Source: Dryas octopetala (taxonomy: Eukaryota; Streptophyta; Magnoliopsida; Rosales; Rosaceae). From it: 64,000 nucleotides of DNA. The notes under the pieces were generated by a model. It had not been told where the DNA came from. It was given only the letters and a program-made list of their open reading frames with translations, and ran no database searches. Positions 1-16,168 of the stretch are shown here, piece by piece. How positions within the stretch are numbered: the stretch's first letter is position 1; every line of letters begins with the position of its first letter. Location: NCBI GenBank assembly GCA_963921425.1, contig OY992832.1:9796001-9860000 (forward strand), written 5' to 3'. Made by a program: the position numbers and the translations under genes.

Positions 1-988
1 GTCCCCGGCCGACGGCGCAGACCTCCTGAGTGGTACAAATGGACCCAGATCCCATTCCAACCCTCAACCCATCAACACCAGCCTGAATCAAATTCTGGGC
101 CTGACTCACCGTCACCACATTCCCACCCACCACATCCAAATGCGAGTACGTTCTCTTCACATACTTGATCATCTCGATCTGATAAACAGAGTTCCCCTGA
201 GAGCTATCCAACACCACCACATCAACCCCTGCCTTCACCAACCCCTCCAGCCTGTCCTTATCCTGCTCCCTCGTTCCTATCGCCGCCCCGACCCGCCACG
301 CCCCGTCGGGCCCCACCGTCCCCACCCCCAATTTCGGGTACCCCCGAAGCCGCTCCACCTCCTCCTTCGCCACCACGTCGACAACCTCTTCACCCTTCAC
401 AGTCGCCACCACATCCCGCCCTTTCTCTTCCATATACTCCCCAATCCTCCCCAAATCGTAACTCCACGGGACCGTGAAGTCCGTACAGTTCACCATGTAA
501 TCGTAAATTTTCACCTCCTTATCCTCCAGCTTGACCCAATCCCGGCTCGCCACGTACCCCAAAATCTTCGAATTGGGGCTTCCGGTCTCGGTGACCAGAA
601 CGAAGGGATTGTAAGTGTCGAAGACGTCGTCGTATTGGATGCGATCGTCTGGGGATTTGAAGACGGGGTTGGAGAGGAGGGGGACGCGGCGGGACTTAAC
701 GGATCGGACGGCGGAGGCTTGTTGGGAGGGGGTGGAGTTGGAGTGGACGATGCCGATGCCGCCGAGAGCGGCCATGGAGACGGCCATGTGGGCCTCGGTG
801 ACGGTGTCCATGGGGGAAGAGACGCAGGGGATGGAGAGGGAGACGCGGCGGCTGAGGCTGGTGGAGAGGTTGACGGCGTCGGTGGGGAAGTCTATATAGT
901 GAGGGAGGAAGATGACGTCATCGTAGGTGTAGGAGTAGCCCTGGTTGAAGAGCCGGTCGGAGGAGAACCCGTCTTCGATGACTGACAT
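1..988 (-). CDS. IMPDH: Inosine-5'-monophosphate dehydrogenase, 3' end cut off by the window
   Basis: IMPDH oxidises IMP to XMP with NAD+, the committed step of guanine nucleotide synthesis. The ATG is at 988-986 and the frame stays open for 329 codons without an intron to the window edge, ending one base into the next codon. The N-terminus reads MSVIEDGFSSDRLFNQGYSY, followed by the family segment TYDDVIFLP. A CBS-type insert lies in the middle. The VVVLDSSQGN block and the GMGSGSICTTQ loop follow, with the catalytic cysteine near residue 318. Plant enzymes have about 500 residues, so roughly the last third lies outside the window. The coding strand is unusually GC-rich compared with its flanks. 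The family call is certain; only the 3' structure is unseen. Confidence 0.97.
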   Translation of the reverse strand, partial: MSVIEDGFSSDRLFNQGYSYTYDDVIFLPHYIDFPTDAVNLSTSLSRRVSLSIPCVSSPMDTVTEAHMAVSMAALGGIGIVHSNSTPSQQASAVRSVKSRRVPLLSNPVFKSPDDRIQYDDVFDTYNPFVLVTETGSPNSKILGYVASRDWVKLEDKEVKIYDYMVNCTDFTVPWSYDLGRIGEYMEEKGRDVVATVKGEEVVDVVAKEEVERLRGYPKLGVGTVGPDGAWRVGAAIGTREQDKDRLEGLVKAGVDVVVLDSSQGNSVYQIEMIKYVKRTYSHLDVVGGNVVTVSQAQNLIQAGVDGLRVGMGSGSICTTQEVCAVGRG

Positions 989-2514
989 TGTGGTGGTGGT
1001 GGCGCCGCCGCCGAGACTGAGTGAGAGTTGGGAAGTTAAGGAGGGGGGTTCAGGGTTTTGTGTGGTTTCTACTTCGTTAAGTTGTCTTCGAGCGGAAGTG
1101 AGGAGGTGGCTAAAATATGGAGGGAAACGTCCAAATTTCTTGCTTCGGTGTGGGCGGGTGCATGGTAGCCGCATGGAAATCAAGATGCTTTTGTTTTTTT
1201 ATCAAATCTTTTTCCTTTTTCTTTTTCTATTAAATGAAGGTACAAATGTACAATTCAGTTTTGTTTTTTGTTTTGTTTTTGTTTTTCCTTTATATTTAGA
1301 AAAAGGAATCCAAACATAAAATCTCTTTTTTTTTTTTTTAAATAAAAGCCCGTTAAAATCTCTTTCAATTAAGTAGAATTTTAATGAGTAAATTTTTTGT
1401 AAATAGATTCATGGAAGTATGAACTTTATGTAATCTTTCTTTCTGCAAAGTTGTTTACATTATTTTAACCACAATGTGTGGTTTAAGATTAACATCTTTT
1501 TTGACCAAAAAAAAGAAGATTAACGTCTTTTTTTTTTTTTTGCCAAGAATATTAACCTCTTTAATTGTTGACAATGACATATAATTGAGCAAGAAAGTGC
1601 TTTAATTTAGTGGTGGATATATCACCATAGATAAAGGAGTATATATTATAATATTATTCCATAAAAGATAAAAGAGGATCTCCTAGTCCTAGTAGATAAA
1701 CCTCATTCGCATAAGAGTGTCCAAGTTTTGGGATTATATATAATAGACAACCTTGTCATGGTAAGTGGGTGGCACATGTATGGCACCAATAAAAGCATAC
1801 CCTGTTGTTTCTATTTGATTTGGCAAAGCAAGCTTTGCCTAGCTTGCTCATTATTAGTTGAGTCATGTCATTGCTTCTCAATCTAAAAAAGTTTGCTTTG
1901 CTCCATCTTCTCTTAAAATTAAGAGCCTACAAGGTCGATTGTCTGTCTCTCTTTTTCCTTGTTTGCTTTTCTGCCTTTTTTTTTTTTTTTTAAGAAAATT
2001 CATTAATCTTTTTTGGTCATCTGAAGGAGTAAGGGGTATTGATCATCACAGTTCATTCTTATATGGTGCTACTCAAATTCACAACCCTCTGTAAATGGTA
2101 GTACATACATGCACATCCAACACATACCGTTTTTTTTTTTTATTATTTATAAATCCAGCACATACTGTTTATGAACATCTTCATCCACCAGTCTGACCCA
2201 AAGTTTTAGCAATATGTTCAGTTCAAGATGGACTTCAATGCATGCATATTAATTAATTATACACAACAGATGCAGAGAAAGAGACAGATCCATTACACAA
2301 AAGGGAGAAGAATTTCAACACTGCAATCTAAACACAATTATTGAAATCTATATTAATGTGTGAAACCAATAAAATCTACATTTTACTTACAAAATTCCTG
2401 TTCAAATTATGGTACAATATATGAAATTTGGTACCCTTTTGTATGAATAATTGAAAAGAAAAGAAAAAGAAGAAGAGAGATCTGCCTTGTGATTATGATC
2501 TTGGTCTCCTATGA
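989..2514. other. Intergenic region between IMPDH and the X8-protein gene
   Basis: This stretch holds the 5' leader and promoter of the minus-strand IMPDH gene, beginning at 989, and the 3' flank of the X8-protein gene. It is AT-rich with several T tracts (for example near 1322-1340, 1529-1541 and 1978-1992). I see no further gene, tRNA or clear transposon end. Short open frames here have no recognisable protein features. Confidence 0.6.
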
Positions 2515-3874
2515 TTAATAGTAGTCAAATTGGCACCCATCATAACCTGTGGAGACATCACCAAAGATAATGAATTAGTATTATTGAAACTAAAATTCCT
2601 TATAGAAATGTTACGGGACTAACTAAAAAATAATTGTTGGGGGAAAAGAAGGTTCTACACTTCTACTATGTTTCTATCCGTGGTGATGGCTAGAAAGGTA
2701 GTGGTATAATACACTATATATTGGTAAACTTACTTGGATCAACACTGACTAGCATGGCTGTCCCTCCAAACTCACAGCTGCCACCAGCAACCTTAGTTCT
2801 TTGCCAGTAACTATTGAAGGCATAGGAAGCATGGGCAAACAATGAGTTGGGCTCAAAGCACGACCCATTGGGCTGAATGGACCCGCAATCTGCTCCAGAT
2901 CCACAAGCATAATTCATGGCTTCTTGAATGATTGGGTCGGGCACCGACGGCTTAGCCACGCACCATAAGGCCAACGTTGGGCCAGTTTTTGGGCTTGGCG
3001 GCGTGGTCGGTGGAGGGAACACAATGGGAGGTAAGAACACTGGGCTTGGTTGAAACCCGGTAGGAGATGGAACGGAAGAAGGTGGGCTTGGGACAAACCC
3101 AATAGGAGATGGAACAGAAAAGGGTGGGCTTGGGACAAATTCAGGTGGGCTGGGCTCATAATCCGGTGGGCTTGGGACATAGATAGTGGGACTAGGTATC
3201 GCCTCTGGCGGGCTTAGAACGGTTTCGGGTGGATTAGGGTTGGAGATAGATTCTGGTGGCCCTGGGACAATGCCTGTTGGGCCTGGAGGTGGGCTTTGCA
3301 TGGGCAGGATTGGTGGAATGTAAAGGTAGGGTGCTGGTGGACCTGGTGGTGATGATAAGGCTGCAGGTGTTGGAATAGTTGTGGAGGGGGTTTGTGGAGT
3401 ATTGGGTGGGTATGTACAAAATGGAGGTGCATTTATTGGAGCTAGTGAATCATAAGGTGGCAATGTAAATGGTGAACTCACATAGGGTTGTTGGCTTTGC
3501 TTTGATGAATCCAAATCCAATGGCATATATTCAATGCGCTTCACTAACTTCAATTTCTTTGCAGTTCTTAGAAACAGACTTGTGTGTTGTGTTGGACTTG
3601 GACCTTCCAGTAATCTCATTGATCTTGTTGCATCTGCCAAAGGATAGGCTAGCTTGTCAACTAACATATATTTATGTGATATTTGCTTAATGGTACAGTC
3701 AATTAATCAATTATGATCATAATAACTTACTCCTCTGCTCTCATGCTCTGCCTCATAGTATGTATAATGTGGTTTATAAGGAAGAGGCTTACCACATTGA
3801 GTGAAGGAAATAGTTGCCACTGTTAAACAGAGAAAAAGGATGCAAATTCTTGTGCAGTCTCTGCTTGTTTCCAT
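2515..3874 (-). CDS. X8-domain (CBM43) proline-rich secreted protein
   Basis: Three coding exons on the minus strand: 3874-3793, 3633-2734 and 2546-2515, giving 337 residues. Exon 1 encodes a signal peptide with a hydrophobic run after METSRDCTR. Exon 2 encodes a long extensin-like region of repeated SPP, VPSPP and PSPT units, about residues 80-240, then an X8/CBM43 domain from about residue 246 (ALWCVAKP, CGSGADCG, PNGSCFEPN, SYAFNSYWQ, GGSCEFGGTA). Exon 3 adds the usual family end DPSYDGCQFDYY. X8 modules bind beta-1,3-glucan (callose), so a wall or plasmodesmatal location is likely. No catalytic glucanase domain is present, and no GPI-anchor tail follows the X8 module. Splice phases agree across both introns. 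It resembles plasmodesmata callose-binding and X8-only proteins; the exact subgroup is uncertain. Confidence 0.92.
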
Positions 3875-3980
3875 GGCTAGCTTCCAAGTACAATACCCAG
3901 AAACTCCAAGTTAAGCTTTCTTCTACTTTGCTCCAATTCCCTCAAAACTCAAAGACTAAAAGCAGGTATGCAGAGGGAGC

Positions 3981-3992
3981 TTTTATAAATAG
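3981..3992 (-). promoter_or_regulatory. TATA box of the X8-protein gene
   Basis: The minus strand reads CTATTTATAAAA about 107 bases upstream of the ATG at 3874. The spacing suits a leader of about 75-80 bases. Motif and position only; no transcript evidence. Confidence 0.55.
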
Positions 3993-5239
3993 TGAGGGCA
4001 GCCTAAGCAGGCTTGGAGCTCCCTAGAATGGCCCAAAGAAAGAGCAATGGTATAGACAAATGGCCATAAAGCTAGATTGATTCTCTAGCAGTCCAACTTT
4101 CAGTCACTTTGGTTAGAGATGTGTGGTTGAAGGAATACCAAAAGGGTTAAAAGGTCTAAGAGAGAAGGTGTATTTTATGGGAAGGTGAATTGTTCTGGTT
4201 CCATCACCGCTTGCATATGATCATCTTTTGCCCCATTAATTATTTTTGCATGCTGCAGCAAAACTGGAATATATGCTTGCTTGATCTCGGAAAAAATGAA
4301 AGTGTAGTTTTTTCTGCCCCTTTTGTGTTGCTTGCTTTCTACTCAAAGCTCTCTCTCTCTCTCTCTGCTAGTGGGGAAAACCAAACCAGGATACAAGGTG
4401 TATATGCGATAGTCAAATCAAGAACCTTCTTGTCTAAGAATGCATGTCACAATCATTTTTTGGATGCCTACTTTGGATTTGCTTTGCACAAATTATTTTT
4501 ACATCTTTAGTTAAAAGTAGATGTTCATGTTTGTTTGATTAGAAAACATATATATAATGACTTGAACAAATTGCTCCAATTAATGTGTTATAATGAATTC
4601 CATGTCCCCACCAACTTATTCAATTAGATCTCTTTGCAATATACTTAGGTGCTTAATTAGTGCTCTAATGCTAATGTGTTATATATAGATCTCTACACCA
4701 TATATGTCCCATTTATAGTACTTTTTAGAATATTAAAAAGTTAATACATTCAATTCAATCAAATTTAATTTGTTGAAGGTAATTTGAGCTATCAATTACA
4801 GTTTTTACTTCTACTCTGTGTTTTTTACTGCTCCCCTTTTCTTCCATATGAGCTGTCAATGTAGTGAGATGTTTTTCTAGATTATAAATTATCCTTATTG
4901 TTTGTCTCTTATGCATTCTATCCTTTGCTGCTGTGGCAGTTCTGGGATTTGATAACTGCTTTCTGTTTTTTTCTTTTCTATTGAGAATGAAGTACTGCCA
5001 CAAATGAAGTAGGAATAATTTAAAGAATATTTTTTGGAAGTCGCTTGCAATGCGAATACATTTTTTAGGTTAAGTTAAATGATGAAATGTGATTGATGAA
5101 TTTGAGTCCCATCCTCTGTGGCACCAGTGTCACCAGTACCAATTCCACAAGGACTATATTATTAGTAACAGTTGTATGATTGTATCCAAAGTGTGAGGCT
5201 TACATCTAGAATCGCAAATAAATAAAAATAGAGCTTGAA
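3993..5239. other. Intergenic, no gene seen
   Basis: AT-rich DNA with a short CT run near 4352-4367. It contains the upstream region of the X8-protein gene, and no open frame has family features. Confidence 0.5.
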
Positions 5240-6172
5240 TTATTCTATCATATGCAAATAGGTAATGAAGAACAAAAATGGAACCATCTTCTCACACCAT
5301 GGTGGGCAAAATCCAAAATGATGGTGGCCTGTGCTTCTCGAACGATCCAAGCAGTACTGCTTTCCCATGATTCTGTTTTCCAAGTTAAAGACGCCCATGT
5401 CATGAGGCACTTCAGATTTATCACAACATTGACAAGTAATCTCAACACAATCATTAGTGAAGTATATGAAATTTGGATGACAGTACACCCCGGAAAAGTC
5501 TAAAGGGGAGACACACATGGATTGATTGACATCCAAAAACAAAGCATCATTTCCAATACTCTCAATCTCAATCTCAACCTACTGGAGTCCATCCCCAGAA
5601 CCACATAACAGTTTGTTCAAGCTTATTAACCAGGGGTAGATGTACCCCAGACGATTCCACAAAGTATGTCATGGCACCAGAAGGTGGAACATGTTGTCCA
5701 ACTATGCTTACATGGAGTTCAGTAGTTGAGTTACTGCTAACATTAATGGAAATAACCCCACCTTCCCAGCTAACAGCTTGATGGCCTTTATAAAAGATTA
5801 CCTCATCAAAACTGATCCTTTGAATATTTATGTGAGTCCAAGCATCATCACCTGACATAATATGGGCTATTGCAGCCCAGGCATAGATGACCACAACTTG
5901 ATAATCTTTTGGAAACAGAAAAGGGTCCGCAGACAATGCAACTTTCGTAATGTAATAGTGATTTTCATCAGGATCCAGTGGAACTTCCACTACTGGTGGA
6001 AGGCTAATCATACGGTAAAAGGGTTAAGAGGGTTATTACCGAGCTGTCATCCACAAAAGCCAACCAACCATGAAAAGAACAACAACCCCTCTGATTATTG
6101 TAAGGCACATGCAGCTCAAAGCTGTAAGTGTTGCCTGTTATGGCACTATACAATCCCCGCCTTTTCGTAGCT
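5240..6172 (-). pseudogene. Decayed F-box/DUF295 (KIB1-4 beta-propeller) protein relic
   Basis: Three minus-strand pieces lie in the order expected of a DUF295 protein but in different frames. The first, about 6172-6012, carries GNTYSFEL and FHGWLAFVDD. The second, 6011-5574, carries ISLPPVVEVPLDPDE, VVVIYAW and FDEVIFYKG. The third, about 5565-5240, carries VEIESIGNDALFLDVNQS, NFIYFTNDC and DMGVFNLE. Frames change near 6020 and near 5575-5580, and no F-box domain is seen upstream. Intact relatives have an N-terminal F-box for SCF ubiquitin ligase assembly followed by this propeller. The relic therefore looks 5'-truncated and frameshifted. A second fragment of the same family lies at 34889-35131. 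Confidence 0.8.
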
Positions 6173-6469
6173 GTTGTCTTTGCTGGGAATCATCAACATA
6201 GGGGAAGGAAAAATGTGGGCACTTTAAAATAAGCACACTACTAAACATGTGGGCACTTTAGTACCTAATGAGCAATGTGGTGTGCAAGGAAGGAAAAATC
6301 ATGAAATCTCATGGGAGGTTGTTAGTTGTTACATATAGAGTTGAAAAATATATGTTATGTACATTTCTTTAAGGAGACCTTTTGAAGTATATATTTTGGT
6401 GCCATGCTGTGAGGAAATCAATACACAAAATCATCAGGAAATGGAGAAAATTCCTTCACTGCCCGAAAT

Positions 6470-7911
6470 TCAAGCCCACTTGGCCAAAAGAGACATACAA
6501 CAAGCCCCTAGAAGAAGTGAAGTATAAGCTCCTAATTGAATCCTGAAATTGCTTTGCATTCTAGGACTCATGAAATCTTCTGCTAGTAAGTCAACAAGAG
6601 CCATATAAATTAAAATCCCAGCTGCAGCAGAATTGAAAACCCCTTCAACAATTAGAGCAGTTGGGCTATTCTCATTGTAAACTCTTGATATCCCAATACC
6701 AGATGCAATCCCTACTGGGGTTGTGAGGGAGAAAAATGTTGCCATAATCGCTGCAGCACGAGACTTGAATTGAGCCTGAAGAGCGCAGCAGACAATTAAT
6801 TTTATGCTTGTAAGTGAAGTTATTGTAAACTCTTGTAACTATTATGATAATATATCATGGCACCAACTAACATGTTGTCACTTAGTGAAGTCATTCTTTA
6901 ACTTTCAGTGGATTTCTGTACATAACTAGTCATAGTTTCTTGTTAAAAAAACCAACTTCCAACTTAGTCCTGTAGTGAAATATAAAATACAGGTCATGTA
7001 CTAGAGGCTAGCTGTAGTGTCATACCTGAGAGATACAGCCACCAAGTCCCATGCCCTCAAAGAATTGATGGAAAGACAAAGCCACCATGAGAGGCTTTAT
7101 TGTCTCAGGGCTTTGTGAAGCACCCAATGTTATTCCAATTATAACTGAGTGGATTAGGATTCCCAGCTCTAACACCTAGAAGATGCCCACGGAAAAAGAA
7201 ATTCCAGAAAACAACATTGCAATGATATCAGTAGCTGAGTATATATGCTATGCTAGTAATGCTTGTATAGTGTAATACCCATTCGGGAAATAAAGAATGA
7301 ATCATACTTGTGAAATCACACGGTGCCTGATTAATTCTGATGACCTCAATTCCGCAGAGCCACGAGCATTCCCGTGTGCCATATGTGTGACCATGTACAT
7401 GACCCGCATGCTCATCACCCCTCTCTAACTCATCCATTGTCACCTGGTTGGACTTCAAGTGTGACCTCTTATAGTACCCAGTTGCCAATGAATCAACCAT
7501 TAAAGTCCCAATGGCAGATAACATGGTAACAAAACCTGTGACTGGGAATCTTCTCCATGGATTTTCTTTTAGGCATGGTGAAGTCAAGGTTTCAAATGCA
7601 TCTGGTAGTATGTGAATGAATGCAGTGCCTAGAATAATCCCGGCCGCGAAGGCCTTGATGAGGAAGAAGATATTGTTTTCGGGCCTCAGAGATGGGATTT
7701 TCTTGCCTAGCAGTGGCAGACTTACTCCCACAGCACCAGCAACAAGAATGGAAGCAATTGAGCCTAGTTTATACTTGAGTGCATCATTTCTGTTGTGCTC
7801 TGTGCCCTCAGGTTCACATGTACAGTCACAGAATGCTATGGTGGGAAATAGAAGAATTAGAATTGATATTGTCTTTAACATGTTGGAAGAGAGAGCTTGA
7901 AGACTAAGCAT
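6470..7911 (-). CDS. ZIP-family zinc/iron transporter with an apparent frameshift in the His loop
   Basis: Three coding exons on the minus strand: 7911-7308, 7175-7026 and 6775-6470. The product would have about 353 residues, normal for a plant ZIP. Visible features are a signal peptide or first membrane segment, helices in [19 protein letters not shown] and [23 protein letters not shown], a His-rich loop ([12 protein letters not shown]), the ZIP signature [20 protein letters not shown], the metal-site helix [13 protein letters not shown], and a C-terminus ending in SLLAKWA. ZIP proteins import Zn, Fe or Mn into the cytosol. Exon 1 needs a frame change near 7372-7382: the frame up to HGHTYG is not the frame of the conserved [12 protein letters not shown] before the intron, and the summed exons leave one extra base. 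The allele is either broken or carries a small sequence error. An alternative start is the Met at 7881. Confidence 0.88.
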
Positions 7912-7955
7912 GGTTTGAGATATGGAAAAGGGTGAGGGGAAGAAGAGAGGGAAAG

Positions 7956-7964
7956 GATATATAG
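7956..7964 (-). promoter_or_regulatory. TATA box of the ZIP gene
   Basis: The minus strand reads CTATATATC about 45 bases upstream of the ATG at 7911. This would give a very short leader. Motif only. Confidence 0.45.
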
Positions 7965-9055
7965 TACTGGAAAGCCTTTTTTGGCCTTTTGGGTCTTTGA
8001 AAAGGGGTGGACTGAGTATATTCTTTATGTGGGAAGATGTAAATGTGACCTGCTGGTTGATTGGAGTCACATTGTTAGCATAACAAGGAGAATAACATAC
8101 CAAATAAAAAATGCAGAAATGAAAATTTTAGTGGGTCTTAATAAGAATTCTAAAGCACAAGTTGTATGAAGTGCATGTGGCACTTAAGCATAGGGTGAAT
8201 GGCCTAAGTTTAGTCGTTTAGAGGTACAGGGAACCCAAGATTCTTTTTTAATGGAGAGTGATATTTTCATCCTTACTTTCCCATTTTGTGTTATTTCTGT
8301 CTTCTTTTGCTACCCACTTTGTGTTACATTTCAAGATAGCTAGAGTTTCTATCATGTCCATTTCTCAAATTTGGCAGAGTTGTTGAGATAAGCCAATCAG
8401 GATAACATGGTGGTCATAGAAGTAGCCATGAGGTCATATAAAGAAATGATTTTTGAGAGGGGATCACAAGAAAAATGGTATAATCTAAAGTTGGGAATTG
8501 GGTGTCTGTGACAGCTGAGAAATTAAGGACTCACAGTCAAGCATGTAGGTACTAGAAGGTGAAGACAGAATGTTGTCATCCAAACACCTTAATCCAGGGT
8601 GTTTAGCTTAGATTGTATCGATTTGGGGATTAGTATAGCACAGTAAACCTAAGAATGTCGATATTATGTCTTCATTTTTTGTTTGGAGTATTATATAATG
8701 TTTCTTTTCAATATTTAATATGAACAAATCTTGTCGGCTGCATGATATATTGTTAAATATTTAATACGACTCTTCATCCATTTCATGGCCCAAGAAAAAT
8801 AATAAGAAAATGAATAAGAGCGTTCTTTATGAATATTCAAAAGGCTAAACTAAAGAAATATGATAGTCTAAAATGTAATAGTAATTTCTTGGGCAACAGG
8901 TCAATCTGGTCTACTAGTAATTTGATCCGATATTGTTCCAACTTAATCACTTAGGCCGAACACAAAGTGAAGCAAGTTTAATGGATCTATCAAAATATGT
9001 AGTTTTATTTTAAAAAGTCTCGGTACTATTAACAGTGAGATCATCCAACTTACGT
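7965..9055. other. Intergenic, no gene seen
   Basis: This stretch lies between the ZIP promoter and the Mutator-like element. I see no protein family, RNA gene or repeat end in it. Confidence 0.5.
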
Positions 9056-9064
9056 ATAATAGAT

Positions 9065-9956
9065 GGCGACAACTATTCCAACCACCCAAACTTGCTGAGT
9101 TGACCACCCTCATCCTAATTTAGTAAAAGACATTTTTATCCCATTGTAAAATGACCATATAAGACATCTTGTTTTCTTAGAGCATGTTTTCTCATAACAC
9201 CCCATATCCTCTTTACCACCACCCGCTAACTCTACCCACACCCACACCCACACCATCATCTTCATCTTCACACTCCACTATCACCATCTTCAACCTCTAC
9301 ACTCTTCAACCAAAACCCTAGACATAGACTATTCATTTCATCACTCTCATTGTACCAAAATCAACTATTTTTAGCGAATGGACACTCAGAAATGACCAAT
9401 TGGAGTCGTCAAATGAGGTAAGTTTGATTTTTTTTTTTTTTGATTTTTATGAAAGTTTTTGCGTTTTGAAAATCTGTTGTTCTCAATTTTATTCAGAACA
9501 CCTGAACCGAAATATGTAAACTATTTCAGTAGATATCCACCGAATAAGTTGACAATTTTTGGTGAGCATCTACCGTATAAAAATTTACAATAAATCAAAA
9601 ACCACTTGTTCAGAGGATGATCATTGAAATTTGGCAAAAAATTCGGTTTCATACCTTTGAATAATATTCAATATTTCGACAGGAATTTATTGAACATCTG
9701 ACGTTGACTTTTTCTTTTTATTCATTCGGTAAGTATTTGCCAAATATTTTAAATAAATTTAGAGGTCTTCTGCCGAATATGTGAGTAGATTATGTGGTTC
9801 TATTGGGTTTAGAAAGTAAAGTTAGAAATTAGGTGTATTTGGATTATTATGGGGGTGGTGAACTCATCACAATTTTGAGAACTCAAAATAAAGAACGGTG
9901 AACTTAGCAAGGGTGGTCAACTTAATAAGTTTGGGTAGTCGGAATGGTCCCCCGCG
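9065..9956. mobile_element. Non-autonomous Mutator-like (MULE) element, 892 bp
   Basis: Two long terminal inverted repeats face each other. The left begins GGCGACAACTATTCCAACCA at 9065. The right, read on the minus strand from 9956, begins CGCGGGGGACCATTCCGACT. Both continue into ACCCAAACTT and AGTTGACCACCCT, about 47 bases with scattered mismatches. The flanks are ATAATAGAT (9056-9064) and ATTATAGAT (9957-9965), a nine-base target duplication with one mismatch. Long TIRs with a 9-bp duplication are the Mutator hallmark. No transposase frame is present. The interior has a stretch resembling a gene leader (AAAACCCTAG near 9308, then an ATG and a GAG|GTAAG-like donor near 9417), so a captured gene piece is possible but unproven. 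Confidence 0.75.
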
Positions 9957-10307
9957 ATTATAGATTTTTATGTTAATTTTAAATGTAAGATCAATTATAT
10001 ACATTCACAGTGTTTCAAGCCACACAATTAATTGACTGCTGGCTGTTAAAAGAAAAGCCCAATTGATAAGTAAAGAATGCCGACAATTCTCTGACTTGGG
10101 CCTGCCTTTTTTTGGGCCCTCACACAGTCGCGCGCGCGCACAGTCGTCTTCAACGAATCAGTAACAGAAACAAAAATTTCAAGAAAAAAAAAAATGCCCA
10201 TCTCAGATTCTCAGTACTCGTCTCTGCTCTACACCATTACTCACTGAAGCTCTCTCTGGGTCACAAGTCACAACGCCTCTCTGCTTTTGGGATTAAAGTG
10301 ACGTAAA

Positions 10308-10332
10308 GCTCTCTCTCTCTCTCTCTCTCTGC
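10308..10332 (+). promoter_or_regulatory. CT-repeat leader of the KDO-8-P synthase gene
   Basis: A run of CT dinucleotides lies about 380 bases upstream of the ATG. A 3' splice site (TTTCAG at 10694-10699) just before the ATG suggests a 5'-UTR intron, with the CT run in or near the first leader exon. Inference from position; no transcript seen. Confidence 0.4.
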
Positions 10333-10712
10333 TTGATCCGCTGCTCCGCCACTACATGAACTTATATACTGATTCACTTCATGATTATTCATTCTTTCAT
10401 TATTTGCTGATTCTCATTTCATTTCTTGATATTTTGTCCTATATTTTAAGATCTGTGAAAATAAACTACGTTTGAATTGAATTTGCATTCACATTTGGTT
10501 TTATGCTCCGCTTGGCTGCTTGGAAAATGCGGGGAAATTAGAATACCCGAACCTTCAATTTTTGAGTAATATAGTTGTACGAAATCTCAATATTCATACA
10601 TTTCACCATGATTTACATGTTCGTGCTGAATTTTCATCATCCATACATACATATATATGTATATCTGAATCCTGATATGAACCTTCACCTGTATTTCAGC
10701 TGAGTGGCAGAG

Positions 10713-15010
<4,298 letters not shown>

Positions 15011-16159
15011 ATGAATGGTAAGGAAGGTTGTAAAAGATATTAAAATTTTAGTTTTTCTTTTGCCACCCATTATTTTGAATAGGTGGTGTGTTATATAGCC
15101 CATCCTAGAATGAAGTGAAGGAGAGTAGATCCACCCACTGTCAATCCACAAACAGTAATTAATGAGGGTGCAGATTGGGGCAACGAGATGAAGAATTCAG
15201 TCTTTTAAGCCCTCTCCCCATTACCCACAGCTAACTTGCAGCAGTCTAGAAAAGATTCGAACCCTTGAGATATTCGAATTGTTATATACATGCTTTGGAC
15301 CTAATGATATTATTGTCATTTTTTTTCTTAACTGCTAGCCCTCTTCATGTTCTTGTTGCAATGAGTCTGTTCATATTGTTACTTACATATTTGTTTTTCT
15401 TTCTTATTTCAGGTATTTATCTGTGTTCAAGTACTATATGTTAAATATATGACTAGCTTTGTAGGGGAATGACATTCTGCCACAGCCCCATTGGATGAGC
15501 TGGTGATATGTTTGCTTTCCAAAGCATACAGACCAGGATCAAATATGACATAAGATGATGGCCATAATTGGCTTCCAATAATTTATTTATCTTTGTATTC
15601 ATGAGTTAATTAGTAGAGTGACTTGGGTTAATCTATTATCGTGACCCAAAGAAATTGTTTGTCATGGTATTCTTGTTTGCATGTCTCATTATAGATTCAG
15701 TAAGCTTATAAGTTCCAGACCTTGGAGTTATGACTAAATAGTGTTTCTCTTCAACCCATTTTGTCTTGCTTCCGTTTAATCTGTGATGTTTGTATGGAAC
15801 CAAAAATTAGTATGTAGATAGGATAATACATAGATTAAAGATGGCGAGCAAGGTGACAACTTTTAAATCGACAACACAGTTCGAACTCAACACCAAGTTA
15901 ATGAATATGAGTTGATTACTATGTATCATACGAATTGTTAAGAAATATATTGAGTTAAGTTAGTGTTGAATCATTTAACACGATTAATCTAGACACACAC
16001 AAAAAATAATAGGATATAAACAAAACCCTTGAACACGAAGTACCACCATAGCCATCTTTATGACATGGCTTGGATTACAAGTTTGTATTTAAAAGAATTT
16101 TTAAAAAAACCAGACACTATGTCTATGGCTTAAATACCCAATTTACCCTTAATTTTCAG
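15011..16159. other. KDSA 3' flank and EFL1 upstream region
   Basis: The first 150-250 bases are KDSA 3'-UTR-like sequence that is also present in the duplicated copy near 20.9-21.1 kb. The rest shows no gene. A T-tract block followed by CTGCTAGCC near 15320-15343 also has a counterpart near 21300-21324. Confidence 0.5.
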
Positions 16160-16168
16160 AAACCCTAA
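16160..16168 (+). promoter_or_regulatory. Telo-box (AAACCCTAA) upstream of EFL1
   Basis: The motif AAACCCTAA lies 187 bases upstream of the EFL1 ATG and is followed by a pyrimidine stretch. Telo-boxes are typical of plant promoters for ribosomal proteins and ribosome-assembly factors, which fits the product. The motif is seen; its function here is inferred. Confidence 0.5.

Noticed and set aside
140-985. Long plus-strand open frame over the first kilobase
   Set aside because: It is the antisense shadow of the GC-rich IMPDH exon; the minus strand gives clear family sequence and this frame gives only low-complexity residues.
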